A DNA stretch of 64,000 nt from an uncultured Methylotenera sp. (GCF_946479685.1 NZ_CAMLGS010000005.1:1-64000); one strand, 5' to 3'; numbered from the stretch's first letter, positions 47,498 to 56,267 are shown. A program made the numbers and translations. The notes: generated by a model from the letters alone, not told the origin.

Positions 47498-49015
47498 TTA
47501 AGCTATTTTTGCACGAATTAAAATATTATCTTCACCGTACAGGCTATTCGCACTGTACTTTTCAACAAAAGCTTCTTTCAATAATGCGAGCGTTTCTGCA
47601 TCATCTGCCCAGTTTTTCATCAATCTTTTTAAATCTTTTATATGCTGCAATTTAAACCACGCGCCAGCTAATCGGTGCATAGGATAAGCACTCATACTAT
47701 CCAAATCAATCAACAGCGGTGCATCATCCACAATTTTAATATTCGTGGCCTTGCAGTCCCCGTGCGCAAAGCGGAGTAAATACATTTTATAAAACAGCGC
47801 CGCTAGATTCTGCGCCACCGCCTTTTTCTGTGGCAAGCTCAGCGCCTGCGCAAAATACTGCTGTGCATCTGGCGCCTCTACATAGGCACTGACAAAATAA
47901 GCGCGACGACGCAAGCAACCCCAGCGTTCTTCTACCAGAGCAATCGGTGCTGGCGTCAAGATGCCAGAAATCATCAGGCGATAAGCATTGGCCCACGACT
48001 TGGCTGCCCTAGTTGTACGCAAAGCCCGATTTAAACCATGCCAGAAACTCTTGATGTTGTAGCGCTTAATCACTACATCACTATCTGCCACACTAGCCTT
48101 TGCCACCGTACAGGTATTACCGTTTTTGAAGTTAGCCGCTTTATCAAGCAAGGCCGCATCCAAAGCTGACACCGCAAAATCTTCCACCTTAAACGCGCTG
48201 GCAACTGCCACAAAAGACCTAGCACTGCTAACCACCTTCACGTCGGTGCAAGTTCTAAATACTTTTTTTTCCGCATAGCCACTGGCAACCTGACGGCGTA
48301 TTTTCTGCGTTAACTGCCAGATATCAGCCTCTGCCTGAGGCGAACTCGACCGACCTAAAAACTCGCAGTACAGCCTATACAACTCAGGGATATGGTAATC
48401 GTCCAGCGCATCCATCTTAGAAAACAGCGTGGCCAGATTCTGCCGTTGCGCACGCGCCGCACACCAACGCGGCATCTGACGAATACCATCTCCGTCCAAT
48501 GTAAAGACTTTAGCACTGTGACCACCAGCTGCTTCAGACGCTTGCAGCAAAAAGTTCTTCAGGTACAAATCTGTTTGCAGCAAGCCAGCCTGGTGGTGTG
48601 CCGCAACCTCAAGCACCAGCTTTTTCGCTAACTGCATGCGTGCGTGAGCATCCAAGGCCAATTCACTCCAGCACACTTCTGCATTTTTTGCGGGCGTAAT
48701 TGCCTGCAGTATCAACACATGCTGCAGCTGGTCTTGCGACATCCCCGCGAACAACAGCGGCGGTGTAGCGATATTGCCTTGCAGCAACCACGTAACGCCT
48801 TGCCTATCTCGCGCCAAATATTTTTCCGCGCCTCGTCCAAAGAATAGTTTGGCATACACCCATTGCCCATCCCACATCCCCTGACACACTAGCCGCTTAC
48901 CCGGCACTACACGCACCACATCCAAAATCTCCAACACACTGCCATCTGCCAGCGTGATGGCATGGTCATCGATGCCAAATTGCTCTAACTTTAAAGCCGT
49001 TGCGGTTGTGTTCAT
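47498..49015 (-). CDS. Tandem kinase-like LPS protein (two Kdo/WaaP-type kinase domains)
   Basis: 505 aa with two protein-kinase-like folds. The first (about residues 30-235) has an ATP lysine candidate K56 (VYAKLF). Its catalytic loop is D149-x4-N154 (LQTDLYLKN), followed by D174-G-D176. The second (about 300-490) has K317 (VVIKRY), H418-G-D420-x4-N425 and D437-L-D439. The second matches lipopolysaccharide kinases such as WaaP/KdkA and Pseudomonas WapQ. The first also keeps key acidic residues, so it may be active. It probably phosphorylates inner-core heptose or Kdo. It lies between a 2OG oxygenase and the carbamoyltransferase on the same strand. Confidence 0.75.
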   Translation of the reverse strand: MNTTATALKLEQFGIDDHAITLADGSVLEILDVVRVVPGKRLVCQGMWDGQWVYAKLFFGRGAEKYLARDRQGVTWLLQGNIATPPLLFAGMSQDQLQHVLILQAITPAKNAEVCWSELALDAHARMQLAKKLVLEVAAHHQAGLLQTDLYLKNFLLQASEAAGGHSAKVFTLDGDGIRQMPRWCAARAQRQNLATLFSKMDALDDYHIPELYRLYCEFLGRSSSPQAEADIWQLTQKIRRQVASGYAEKKVFRTCTDVKVVSSARSFVAVASAFKVEDFAVSALDAALLDKAANFKNGNTCTVAKASVADSDVVIKRYNIKSFWHGLNRALRTTRAAKSWANAYRLMISGILTPAPIALVEERWGCLRRRAYFVSAYVEAPDAQQYFAQALSLPQKKAVAQNLAALFYKMYLLRFAHGDCKATNIKIVDDAPLLIDLDSMSAYPMHRLAGAWFKLQHIKDLKRLMKNWADDAETLALLKEAFVEKYSANSLYGEDNILIRAKIA

Positions 49016-49041
49016 TACAGATTAAATCCGCTCAGACTTAA

Positions 49042-49941
49042 TCATTTAAACAAGTCGAGTAAACGCGATTTAATGTCGGCTAATCTCTGCTTAACCGACT
49101 GCTGCTCATGGGCTTTAAATAATTTCTTTGCACGTTTTTCGCGTTTTTTGGCGAGCTTGCGCACATCGGCTTTCACCTGCTCACTATCATGCGGCCTTGC
49201 CACGTAAAGCGTATGCCTGGACTCGCCAGAGTCATTGCTAATTGGTATCGCCGTATAGTAATAAAGCGCGATAGAGCGACGGCTCACACCTTCAGGTAGC
49301 GTTAACGGATCCGGATGACCGTGAAAGCTATCTTCATCGGTATTAAAAATCACGCAGCGGTTAAAAATAGGGGCGACACTTTGCACCACCGCCTTCATTT
49401 CCCTATCCCATAGCTCAAGTTTGCCGCCGTATGAATCCTGCCAGTCTTTATTCAGATAAATCAGCATATTCACACGCCTTAAGGTTTGCAGCGACTCATT
49501 CACCCGAAAATCGGCGTGAATTCCTAGCAGGCCACCATTGCTTGTTTCATGCAAGCCGCCACCTGAAAAATAAGGGTCAGGCAACAGGCCACGGATATTG
49601 GTCACACCTTCCAAAAACTGCAGCATAGGTGCTGAGTTAAAGAAGGCAAACGCATCACGCATGTAAACATCACAATCGTAAGGCAGGATCTGGCGCTTAT
49701 GTGTGCCACCATACCCCTTCTGATAGGTCTTATCGTGCGCTTTAGCGTCTTCTGGAAAGTGCGCTAACAACTGCTCCGCCATCTCGGTGGGTAAAAAGTT
49801 ATCAATCACGATATGCGGGTACGGCTCGGCAAAGGCATACTCGCCCATTAAATCCTCGCCTATCGCGCGCGACACCGTATGATCCAGCACAAAGCCATCA
49901 ACAGACTCAATTGGTAACAGTGATTTAACGTCGCTCATCAT
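49042..49941 (-). CDS. 2OG-Fe(II) oxygenase in the LPS locus
   Basis: 299 aa with the double-stranded beta-helix dioxygenase fold. The iron triad is visible as H142-A-D144 (GIHADF) and H207 (SFHGHP), with R221 or R222 as the likely 2-oxoglutarate anchor. The family (prolyl-4-hydroxylase type, PF13640) hydroxylates proteins or small molecules. Its placement between a GT2 enzyme and an LPS kinase, with a one-base overlap with the former, suggests a sugar or lipid target. Kdo 3-hydroxylases are known iron/2OG enzymes. The last about 50 residues are basic and helical. Confidence 0.82.
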   Translation of the reverse strand: MMSDVKSLLPIESVDGFVLDHTVSRAIGEDLMGEYAFAEPYPHIVIDNFLPTEMAEQLLAHFPEDAKAHDKTYQKGYGGTHKRQILPYDCDVYMRDAFAFFNSAPMLQFLEGVTNIRGLLPDPYFSGGGLHETSNGGLLGIHADFRVNESLQTLRRVNMLIYLNKDWQDSYGGKLELWDREMKAVVQSVAPIFNRCVIFNTDEDSFHGHPDPLTLPEGVSRRSIALYYYTAIPISNDSGESRHTLYVARPHDSEQVKADVRKLAKKREKRAKKLFKAHEQQSVKQRLADIKSRLLDLFK

Positions 49942-50744
49942 TAACTCTCAAACTTTTTCAAAATTGATTTTTTTCTTTTCACGCGGCGGTTCATATCGCT
50001 ATAAAGCGCTCGCAAGCCAACGGTACCGGCTTCGATATGATCCAGAAACTTAAACAGCTTCATTGGCGAAACAATCTTTAATTTGTAACCATCCTGCTTT
50101 AATTTATCTTGCAATGCATAACCCGGAATACGGTTTTCCATTAGAAACACATAGCCCTGCTGCTTCATCAGCTTTACATTCCATAAAGCAAAAAAGCTTT
50201 TTAAATAGGCTTCAACATACGGCTTTGGCTGCCTTGCATTCAAGCCCAAAAACAATCTAAACCTTCTTGAGTAGTGCTTACAGAATCTTGAACTAATGCG
50301 CCATACAGTACGCAAATAACCACGATTCAACTGTTCCAGACAGCCGACTGCAGCCACTTTTTCATCAGCCAGACAGAACTTCAGCGCCCAATCAAAAACG
50401 CTGGCATCGTAGATAAAGGTATCGGTATGCATCAGGAACAAATAATCTGTTTTGATTTGCTGCAAAATCAAGTCTAAGCCGCGACCGTGCGCAACAAAGC
50501 CCTCTTCATGCTCGGTCGGCGCTCGCTCAATCAGGTTAATCCAATCCAGCGTACGCAGGTATTCAACGCTCTCGTCTTGCGAATGATTATCCACCACCCA
50601 TACATCCACACGACCAGGGTCAAGCTCTGCGCTATCCAGATGCTTCTTTAACAACTCCAGACAGATCTTAGTGAGCTCTAAGGTTTTATAGTTAACCAGC
50701 GCAATGCTAAATTTAGGCAAAGGTTGAGTAGGCGTAATGTTCAA
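49941..50744 (-). CDS. GT2 family glycosyltransferase
   Basis: 267 aa, GT-A fold. The nucleotide site has FSIALVNYKTLELTKICL (about residues 12-29) and VWVVDNHSQDESVEYL (about 48-63). A metal motif is in LMHTDTF (about 103-109). The carboxy-terminal third is basic (KRKKSILKKFES), perhaps touching the membrane. The substrate is unknown. It starts 30 bp after the upstream kinase gene and overlaps the oxygenase by one base, so the three are one transcription unit. Confidence 0.85.
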   Translation of the reverse strand: MNITPTQPLPKFSIALVNYKTLELTKICLELLKKHLDSAELDPGRVDVWVVDNHSQDESVEYLRTLDWINLIERAPTEHEEGFVAHGRGLDLILQQIKTDYLFLMHTDTFIYDASVFDWALKFCLADEKVAAVGCLEQLNRGYLRTVWRISSRFCKHYSRRFRLFLGLNARQPKPYVEAYLKSFFALWNVKLMKQQGYVFLMENRIPGYALQDKLKQDGYKLKIVSPMKLFKFLDHIEAGTVGLRALYSDMNRRVKRKKSILKKFES

Positions 50745-50774
50745 TTTAATTCCATGAATAGAATAGGTTTAATC

Positions 50775-51551
50775 TTATCTTCTCGAGCGTTTAATAATCA
50801 ATCTGCACAACACTTTGCTCAGAAAATTCAGCTTCTCAATATGCAGGTAGTGCTTGAAGAAAGCCAGCCTTTGTGTGAGTCGCCAGCCTTCAGCATGGCG
50901 ATTCAATGCAGCCAAATCAAAGAAAGCGCGGAACATGAACCAGCGGCTAGCTCGCGTCTTTTCCAAATCAATCAAGGCAATTTCCGGGCTGCCTTCTGCA
51001 TCTTTAACAAAGATATGCTTGGGATACAACGCTCTGTGCACTAGGCCAAAGTCATGAAAACGTCGAATTTCCTCAGCGATTTTTCGGATCAGCACCATTT
51101 GCTGTTGGCGGCTCACTTTGGCGCGCCAATCATCAGCAAACACATCCAGCGGCTGGTATTCAGTAAGGGCTTCTGTCATCAATACCGCACGTTGATTTTC
51201 ACCGGTGCCGCGCTCTGCATAAAAAGCCACTTTAGGTGCATGAAAATGGCGCGCCTCCAAGAATCGCAGCCATGCAAACTCTCGTCTAAATGTTGGCTCA
51301 CCGCTGATAGGATGCCGCAGGGTTTTGCGACCATGATTTTGCTGCTTCTTCACAAACAGAAATAACGGCGCGGTGCTGTCGCGCTCCAGCGAGATGCGCC
51401 CAACACCGCTCCAGCCACCGCGACGCTGATTCGGCTCTTCAAACCATTGAATCTCAAAATCCCAAACCGCATCAAAACTATTCAGCTGATGGCGCTTTAA
51501 AATGGGAGCATGTCGCGATGAAGCAAATGGCGAAGTGAATGATGTTGTCAT
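50775..51551 (-). CDS. LPS kinase of the InaA family
   Basis: 258 aa. The amino-terminal RRGGWSGVGRI segment and the FLFVKKQQNHG strand (ATP lysine candidate) are typical of InaA/WapP-like proteins found in Pseudomonas core clusters. The catalytic loop reads VHRALYPKHIFV (about residues 175-186), where the Asp of the canonical HRD is Ala. The later IDLEKTR supplies an acidic metal residue. The loop may be family-typical or mark reduced activity; I cannot settle this from one sequence. It is first gene of the minus-strand run leading to the carbamoyltransferase. Confidence 0.8.
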   Translation of the reverse strand: MTTSFTSPFASSRHAPILKRHQLNSFDAVWDFEIQWFEEPNQRRGGWSGVGRISLERDSTAPLFLFVKKQQNHGRKTLRHPISGEPTFRREFAWLRFLEARHFHAPKVAFYAERGTGENQRAVLMTEALTEYQPLDVFADDWRAKVSRQQQMVLIRKIAEEIRRFHDFGLVHRALYPKHIFVKDAEGSPEIALIDLEKTRASRWFMFRAFFDLAALNRHAEGWRLTQRLAFFKHYLHIEKLNFLSKVLCRLIIKRSRR

Positions 51552-51680
51552 GAATGAAATTTTGGCTAATAATTCTTTTACGTAGACTACCCTTGTGTGC
51601 GTACTCTTTAAATGTGCGGACTAGGCGATTATATCAGTTAATCCAGATTCACTCCTCTAGCCTTTAACCTCCGCTGTGCT

Positions 51681-52565
51681 ATGATTTCAACAATGTTTAA
51701 ACTGCTACTCAAGCCCCTCACTTTACTCTCGCTTCCAACCATCCATAAATTAGGCACCACTCTGGGCAAGCTCCTCTATTTATTGATGCCGCAGGCCAAA
51801 ACCGTTATTACAGAAAATTTAACGCAAAGTGGTTTAGTACCGCATGGCACTGAGATGAGCAAACTCATTAAGCTCAACATGGCAGAAGCAGGTAAATCGC
51901 TACTTGAGAGCTTGGCGATATGGCAAAAAGATGAGCAGGAAATATTATCATGGGTGCAACCATGTGCTGATTGGCATGTGGTGGAAGAAGCCATTGCCAA
52001 GAAAAAAGGAATCATCTTCTTAACACCGCACATGGGCTGCTTTGAAATCACCTCGATTTTTTACGGTGCACACCACCCGATTACCGTGCTGTACCGCCGC
52101 CCTAAACTACAGTGGCTACACTCATTAACCATCGCTGGGCGCAGTCGCAAGCAAGTCAATCTAGCCCCTGCCAACCTGCAAGGCGTACGTACACTCATAC
52201 AAGCATTAAAACGCGGTGAAGCGGTAGGCATACTGCCAGACCAAGTGCCAGGCAGAGGCGAAGGCGAGTGGGCGCCTTTTTTTGGCAAGCCTGCATACAC
52301 CATGACCTTGGTAGGAAAATTGGCTGAGAAAACCGGCGCTACGGTAATTATGGTATTCGGCGAGCGCCTAGCTGACGGCAAAGGTTTTCAGGTACACATG
52401 ACCAAACTGGAAGACGGTGCTATTGCCACTCCTGCGCTGCTAAACCACGCTATAGAACAGCAGGTGAGCAAAAATATTGTGCAGTACATATGGCAATACC
52501 CGCGCTATAGAGTGAGAAACCGCGTACTCAAACGCGAGCAGAAAAAAGCAGAAGCCGAGCTGTAA
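51681..52565 (+). CDS. Lysophospholipid / lipid A late acyltransferase (LpxL/HtrB family)
   Basis: 294 aa. The catalytic H-x4-E motif lies in FLTPHMGCFEI (His near residue 117). YRRPK (about 138-142) and LPDQVPGRGEGEWAPFFG (about 188-205) are typical of LpxL-family acyltransferases, which add secondary acyl chains to lipid A. There is a hydrophobic amino-terminal anchor. Starts at 51681 and 51693 are both possible and neither has a clear ribosome binding site. It is the only plus-strand gene between two minus-strand runs (waaG-waaP and the InaA kinase run). Confidence 0.87.
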   Translation: MISTMFKLLLKPLTLLSLPTIHKLGTTLGKLLYLLMPQAKTVITENLTQSGLVPHGTEMSKLIKLNMAEAGKSLLESLAIWQKDEQEILSWVQPCADWHVVEEAIAKKKGIIFLTPHMGCFEITSIFYGAHHPITVLYRRPKLQWLHSLTIAGRSRKQVNLAPANLQGVRTLIQALKRGEAVGILPDQVPGRGEGEWAPFFGKPAYTMTLVGKLAEKTGATVIMVFGERLADGKGFQVHMTKLEDGAIATPALLNHAIEQQVSKNIVQYIWQYPRYRVRNRVLKREQKKAEAEL

Positions 52566-52612
52566 CAAGCAAAAAACTTAAAACAGCTTACTGCTCAGTC
52601 ACAACCTGCGTT

Positions 52613-53440
52613 TTAATCTACCGCAGCGTGTTCCTGCTGTAGCCTTTTTTGAAACTTATCACTATGAAACTTAGCGTAGAGCTTACCTGCCCTAGCGGCA
52701 ACACTTTGCCAAAAGCTTGAATCCACACTGGCAAAACCAGCCGCATAGTGGCGCTTAAAGCGCAGATAATCACGCGCACTCAGCCCTACACCCATACTGG
52801 AAAAATACAAGCCAGCAATATCTTTCATCACCGCCTTCATTGCCGGCTGCACATGTACTTGCATACGGTGCAAATCAATTAAGTACAACTTGATCTGGCC
52901 TTGTTGCAGCGCCGGGGCATCCAGGCATAAATGACACAGGTAAAAATCTCGGTGGTTCAATCCGTTTTTATGCAGTTTTCTGGCGAGCTCAGCCACCGCA
53001 ATAATCAGGCGTTTTTTAAAACGCGCATCTGGTGGATTGCTGACCCAGCTTGCACATAAGTCTTCTAAAGAAATAATATCGCCCAAATCTTTGGTGATGA
53101 TAAAGGACTGCTGGGTTGCCGGATTACAGCCACGCACCCCATAGCCGACCAGCGGCGTAGTATCAATGCCAATATCAACCAGCTTCTGAATGGCGCGCAC
53201 TTCTGTCAGCGCACCTAAAATTGGCACTTTAAAGCTTAAAAAGCTCTTAAAAATCTCTTTCCAGCCTACGCCAAAGTGCTGTTTAACAAAGTAGCTTTCA
53301 CCACCAAATTGCACTTGCACGGTTCGCCTGCCAGCAACATTGCGATACACCCGCCCCTGCAGCTGCATCACCTGATCAAAGGCATTTTCAGTTAAATGCT
53401 TACTAATAAAAGCTGGCAACTCTAGTTTAGCCACGTGCAT
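52613..53440 (-). CDS. waaP: Lipopolysaccharide core heptose(I) kinase
   Basis: 275 aa. Phosphorylates heptose I of the inner core, which Pseudomonas needs for viability and outer-membrane integrity. Recognisable: GRRTVQVQFGGESYFVKQHFGVGWKE is represented by its parts GRRT (37-40) and YFVKQHFGVGW with ATP lysine K53. The catalytic loop LNHRDFYLCHL is at 161-171 with D165, and LIDLHR carries D189. This is a closer match to WaaP than to the other kinase-family proteins in the locus. Its start overlaps the waaG end by 14 bp, the same waaG-waaP order as in Pseudomonas and enterics. Confidence 0.93.
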   Translation of the reverse strand: MHVAKLELPAFISKHLTENAFDQVMQLQGRVYRNVAGRRTVQVQFGGESYFVKQHFGVGWKEIFKSFLSFKVPILGALTEVRAIQKLVDIGIDTTPLVGYGVRGCNPATQQSFIITKDLGDIISLEDLCASWVSNPPDARFKKRLIIAVAELARKLHKNGLNHRDFYLCHLCLDAPALQQGQIKLYLIDLHRMQVHVQPAMKAVMKDIAGLYFSSMGVGLSARDYLRFKRHYAAGFASVDSSFWQSVAARAGKLYAKFHSDKFQKRLQQEHAAVD

Positions 53441-54572
53441 TACCTCTGGTTTGTGCTAACGCGATAATGTAATCCGCCTCAGCACTATCTGACGATGTAT
53501 TCTTGATATTGTTCGTGTAACGCATACCATTATCACGCCACTTTTCCTGTTGCGGCGATTGCAGCATTTGCGCCAGTGCATGGTTCATTTCAGCTTGGCT
53601 ATATGGTGCAGGCAACACCACGCCGGCATCTGCCTGTGCAATGTGCGGTGCATAGCCGCAAACATCGGTTACCAATACTGGCAAACCAGCCGTCATCGCC
53701 TCTATCAGCACCAGCCCTGCCAGTTCAGAACGTGCAGGGTGCGCAAACACATCAGCCCCCACCATTAAATCCGCAACATCGGCACGGCCACCTACAGGCA
53801 GGCAGCGGTGGGCTATCGCACGTTTTTCACAATAGGCCGCGATATTACTATTCGACTCATACTCACCTATCGCAACCAGCCATGTTTTATCTTGCAGCGC
53901 TTTAGGTAAAGCAGCCATGGCATCAATGACCCGGTCCACCCCTTTACGCATAAAGGCAGAACCTACCGTCAGTACAATATTGGCATCTGATGGCAGCCCA
54001 AACTGCTGACGCGCATAACTGCGGCACTGCTCACGATTCTTATTGGCAAACTTGTCTGCTGGAATACTGGGCGGCAACAGATGAAACCTAGCATCGGGCG
54101 TACCATACCACTGCTGAAAGCTCAGCTTCTCACGCTCGGTAAGCAATAGTATCTGACAAGTGTTATGCACCCCCATCACCGCTTGCTCGGCTGCGGCAAA
54201 AAAGCGGTAGCGGCCAGTCAGCCGATAAAACCAAGAACGCTCCTCATACGCACGCTGAATAAAGCAAGGGTCGGCCGCGTAATACACATCCAAGCCAGCC
54301 ATCCGATTAAAGCCTACCACCAGATCAACAGGCTGCTGCAGTAATTTATGCTGCATGGCATTGATAAGTGACTGATGACGCTGATGATTTAAGCAACCGC
54401 GGCTCGGCAAAATCTCTACCCTGATGCGCGCATCCGGCATATCGCCACGCCACTCACCCGTATAAATAGTCACTTCATGCCCAGCCTGCACACAATCATG
54501 AGCGATGCGCAGCATATCGCGCTGTACGCCCCCATACGGAAACACTTTAAAAATGAGAAAGGCAAACTTCAA
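53427..54572 (-). CDS. waaG: LPS core alpha-1,3-glucosyltransferase WaaG
   Basis: GT4 enzyme of 381 aa that adds the first outer-core hexose to heptose II. The amino terminus FAFLIFKVFPYGGVQRDMLR is typical of WaaG, as are VVGFNRMAGLDVYYAADPC (about residues 83-101) and VGSAFMRKGVDRVI. The E-x7-E motif lies in RSELAGLVLIEAMTAGLPV. Its sugar may be hexose or hexosamine in this lineage. It is coupled to waaP and divergent from waaC across 60 bp. Confidence 0.94.
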   Translation of the reverse strand: MKFAFLIFKVFPYGGVQRDMLRIAHDCVQAGHEVTIYTGEWRGDMPDARIRVEILPSRGCLNHQRHQSLINAMQHKLLQQPVDLVVGFNRMAGLDVYYAADPCFIQRAYEERSWFYRLTGRYRFFAAAEQAVMGVHNTCQILLLTEREKLSFQQWYGTPDARFHLLPPSIPADKFANKNREQCRSYARQQFGLPSDANIVLTVGSAFMRKGVDRVIDAMAALPKALQDKTWLVAIGEYESNSNIAAYCEKRAIAHRCLPVGGRADVADLMVGADVFAHPARSELAGLVLIEAMTAGLPVLVTDVCGYAPHIAQADAGVVLPAPYSQAEMNHALAQMLQSPQQEKWRDNGMRYTNNIKNTSSDSAEADYIIALAQTRGNARG

Positions 54573-54632
54573 TGGACTAAGCGACTTTATGCAGGTGATG
54601 AAAAAATCTAATTGTATGCGAAAATATCAAAT

Positions 54633-55592
54633 ATGCTGAAACTGCTTATCGTTAAAACTTCGTCATTAGGCGACGTTATCCACAATCTACCTATCATCCA
54701 TGACATCCGCACGCACTATCCAGATGCCGAGATAGACTGGGTGGTGGAAGAAAGCTTTGCGGACATTCCCAAACTGCACCCCGGCGTAAATCGTGTCATC
54801 CCGGTTGCACTACGCAGATGGCGCAAAGCGATTTTCAGCAAAAACACCTGGGCTGAAATCAAAACAGCCAAGCGCAGCATCGCGCAGCAATCGTATGATG
54901 TCATTTTGGATACGCAAGGACTGATTAAAAGCGGCCTGATTACATCTTTGAGTCACGGGTATAAACATGGCTTTGATAAAAACTCCGTGCGCGAGCCGCT
55001 AGCCAGCCACTTTTATCAAACCAGCCATTTTGTCGCACGCAACCAGCACGCGGTTGCCAGAATCCGCGCACTGGCCGCTCTCACCTTTGGCTACGCAACC
55101 CCAACCGATTTGCCTAATTACGGCATCGCTGCATCAGCGCAAGCTGACTTGGCGCTAAACAGCCCATACGTGGTGGGCTTGCATGGCACCAGCCGCGATA
55201 GCAAGTTATGGCCAGTCACGCACTGGATTCAACTAGGGGCGGAATTAGCCAAGCTAAATTTACAATTGGTGCTGCCTTGGGCTAGCGCCGCCGAGTTTGA
55301 GCGTGCACAGCAAATTGCAGGCGCACTTCACAACGCAACCGTACTACCCAAACAGCGCATTGCGCAGCTCGCCACCATTATCAGCCAAGCGCAAGCTGCG
55401 GTCGGCGTGGATACCGGTTTGTCGCATTTAAGCGTTGCGCTCAGCATCCCCACCGTAGCCATTTACACCGACACCAACCCGGCGCTTACCGGCGTATATG
55501 CAGGCGCTAACGCCCCTGCCATCAACCTTGGCAACATCAATCAAATCCCAGCAGCCACAGCGGTAATGGACGCCCTCAAAAATATTCTATAA
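54633..55592 (+). CDS. waaC: ADP-heptose:LPS heptosyltransferase I
   Basis: GT9 enzyme adding the first heptose to Kdo. I place the start at ATG 54633 (319 aa), so the protein begins MLKLLIVKTSSLGDVIHNLP, the usual WaaC start. A TTG at 54612 would add seven unconserved residues. The carboxy-terminal half has GLHGTSRDSKLWP (nucleotide-sugar site) and VDTGLSHLSVAL. It lies between divergent waaG and grpE, whose heat-shock promoter starts 17 bp after the waaC stop. Confidence 0.94.
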   Translation: MLKLLIVKTSSLGDVIHNLPIIHDIRTHYPDAEIDWVVEESFADIPKLHPGVNRVIPVALRRWRKAIFSKNTWAEIKTAKRSIAQQSYDVILDTQGLIKSGLITSLSHGYKHGFDKNSVREPLASHFYQTSHFVARNQHAVARIRALAALTFGYATPTDLPNYGIAASAQADLALNSPYVVGLHGTSRDSKLWPVTHWIQLGAELAKLNLQLVLPWASAAEFERAQQIAGALHNATVLPKQRIAQLATIISQAQAAVGVDTGLSHLSVALSIPTVAIYTDTNPALTGVYAGANAPAINLGNINQIPAATAVMDALKNIL

Positions 55593-55608
55593 AAATTTTG
55601 CAAGTTGG

Positions 55609-55636
55609 CTTGAATTTTAATTCAGCATCCCCACAT
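55609..55636 (+). promoter_or_regulatory. Sigma-32 (heat shock) promoter of grpE
   Basis: CTTGAA (55609-55614), a 14-nt spacer and CCCCACAT (55629-55636) match the RpoH consensus CTTGAA-N13-15-CCCCATnT closely. The -10 ends 34 bp before the grpE start. No CIRCE element is present. Confidence 0.85.
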
Positions 55637-55670
55637 TCACAGAAGTGTTAATAATGAACTGGGGATAACC

Positions 55671-56177
55671 ATGCAAGACGAACAATCTACGCCGCAAGCT
55701 GAGCTAGAAACTACAACAGAAAATACACAAACAGCAGAAACAAGAATTGCCGAGCTAGAAGCTGCACTTGAAGAAGCAAAAGCCAGCGTACTCTATGTTA
55801 AAGCTGAAGGTGAAAACATCCGCCGCCGTGCGGTAGATGACATCGATAAAGCACGTAAATTTGCTTTAGAGAAATTTTCAGGCGAATTGCTGGCAGTAAA
55901 AGATAGCCTAGATGCCGCGTTAGCGATTGAAGCTACGGAAGTGCAAAGCTACAAAGATGGCGTTGAGCTGACCGCGAAACAATTATCCAGCGTATTTGAA
56001 AAATTCAACATTGCTGAAATCAGCCCATTGGGTGAAAAATTTGACCCGAACAAACATCAGGCAATTTCAATGCTAGAAAACAGTGGCGAGCCAAACACCG
56101 TGACCAGCGTGCTGCAAAAAGGCTACACTTTAAATGAGCGCGTACTACGCCCTGCACTAGTAATGGTCGCTAAGTAA
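55671..56177 (+). CDS. grpE: Nucleotide exchange factor GrpE
   Basis: Cochaperone that releases ADP from DnaK. 168 aa: an acidic, Gln/Glu-rich amino-terminal tail, a long coiled coil (about residues 25-75) with [21 protein letters not shown], and the carboxy-terminal beta domain with [13 protein letters not shown] and [24 protein letters not shown] precedes the ATG. A sigma-32 promoter lies upstream. dnaK follows after 150 bp with its own promoter. Confidence 0.98.
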   Translation: MQDEQSTPQAELETTTENTQTAETRIAELEAALEEAKASVLYVKAEGENIRRRAVDDIDKARKFALEKFSGELLAVKDSLDAALAIEATEVQSYKDGVELTAKQLSSVFEKFNIAEISPLGEKFDPNKHQAISMLENSGEPNTVTSVLQKGYTLNERVLRPALVMVAK

Positions 56178-56216
56178 TTTGTTTTTTATAAATAAAAGCT
56201 TTCTATATAAAAAGCT

Positions 56217-56244
56217 CTTGAATTTAGAAAAACAATCACCATCT
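56217..56244 (+). promoter_or_regulatory. Sigma-32 promoter of dnaK
   Basis: CTTGAA (56217-56222), a 14-nt spacer and CACCATCT (56237-56244), one mismatch from CCCCATnT. It lies about 80 bp upstream of dnaK within the grpE-dnaK gap, so dnaK can be transcribed independently of grpE. Confidence 0.75.
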
Positions 56245-56267
56245 AGCAAACAAGGTTATCAATTAAG

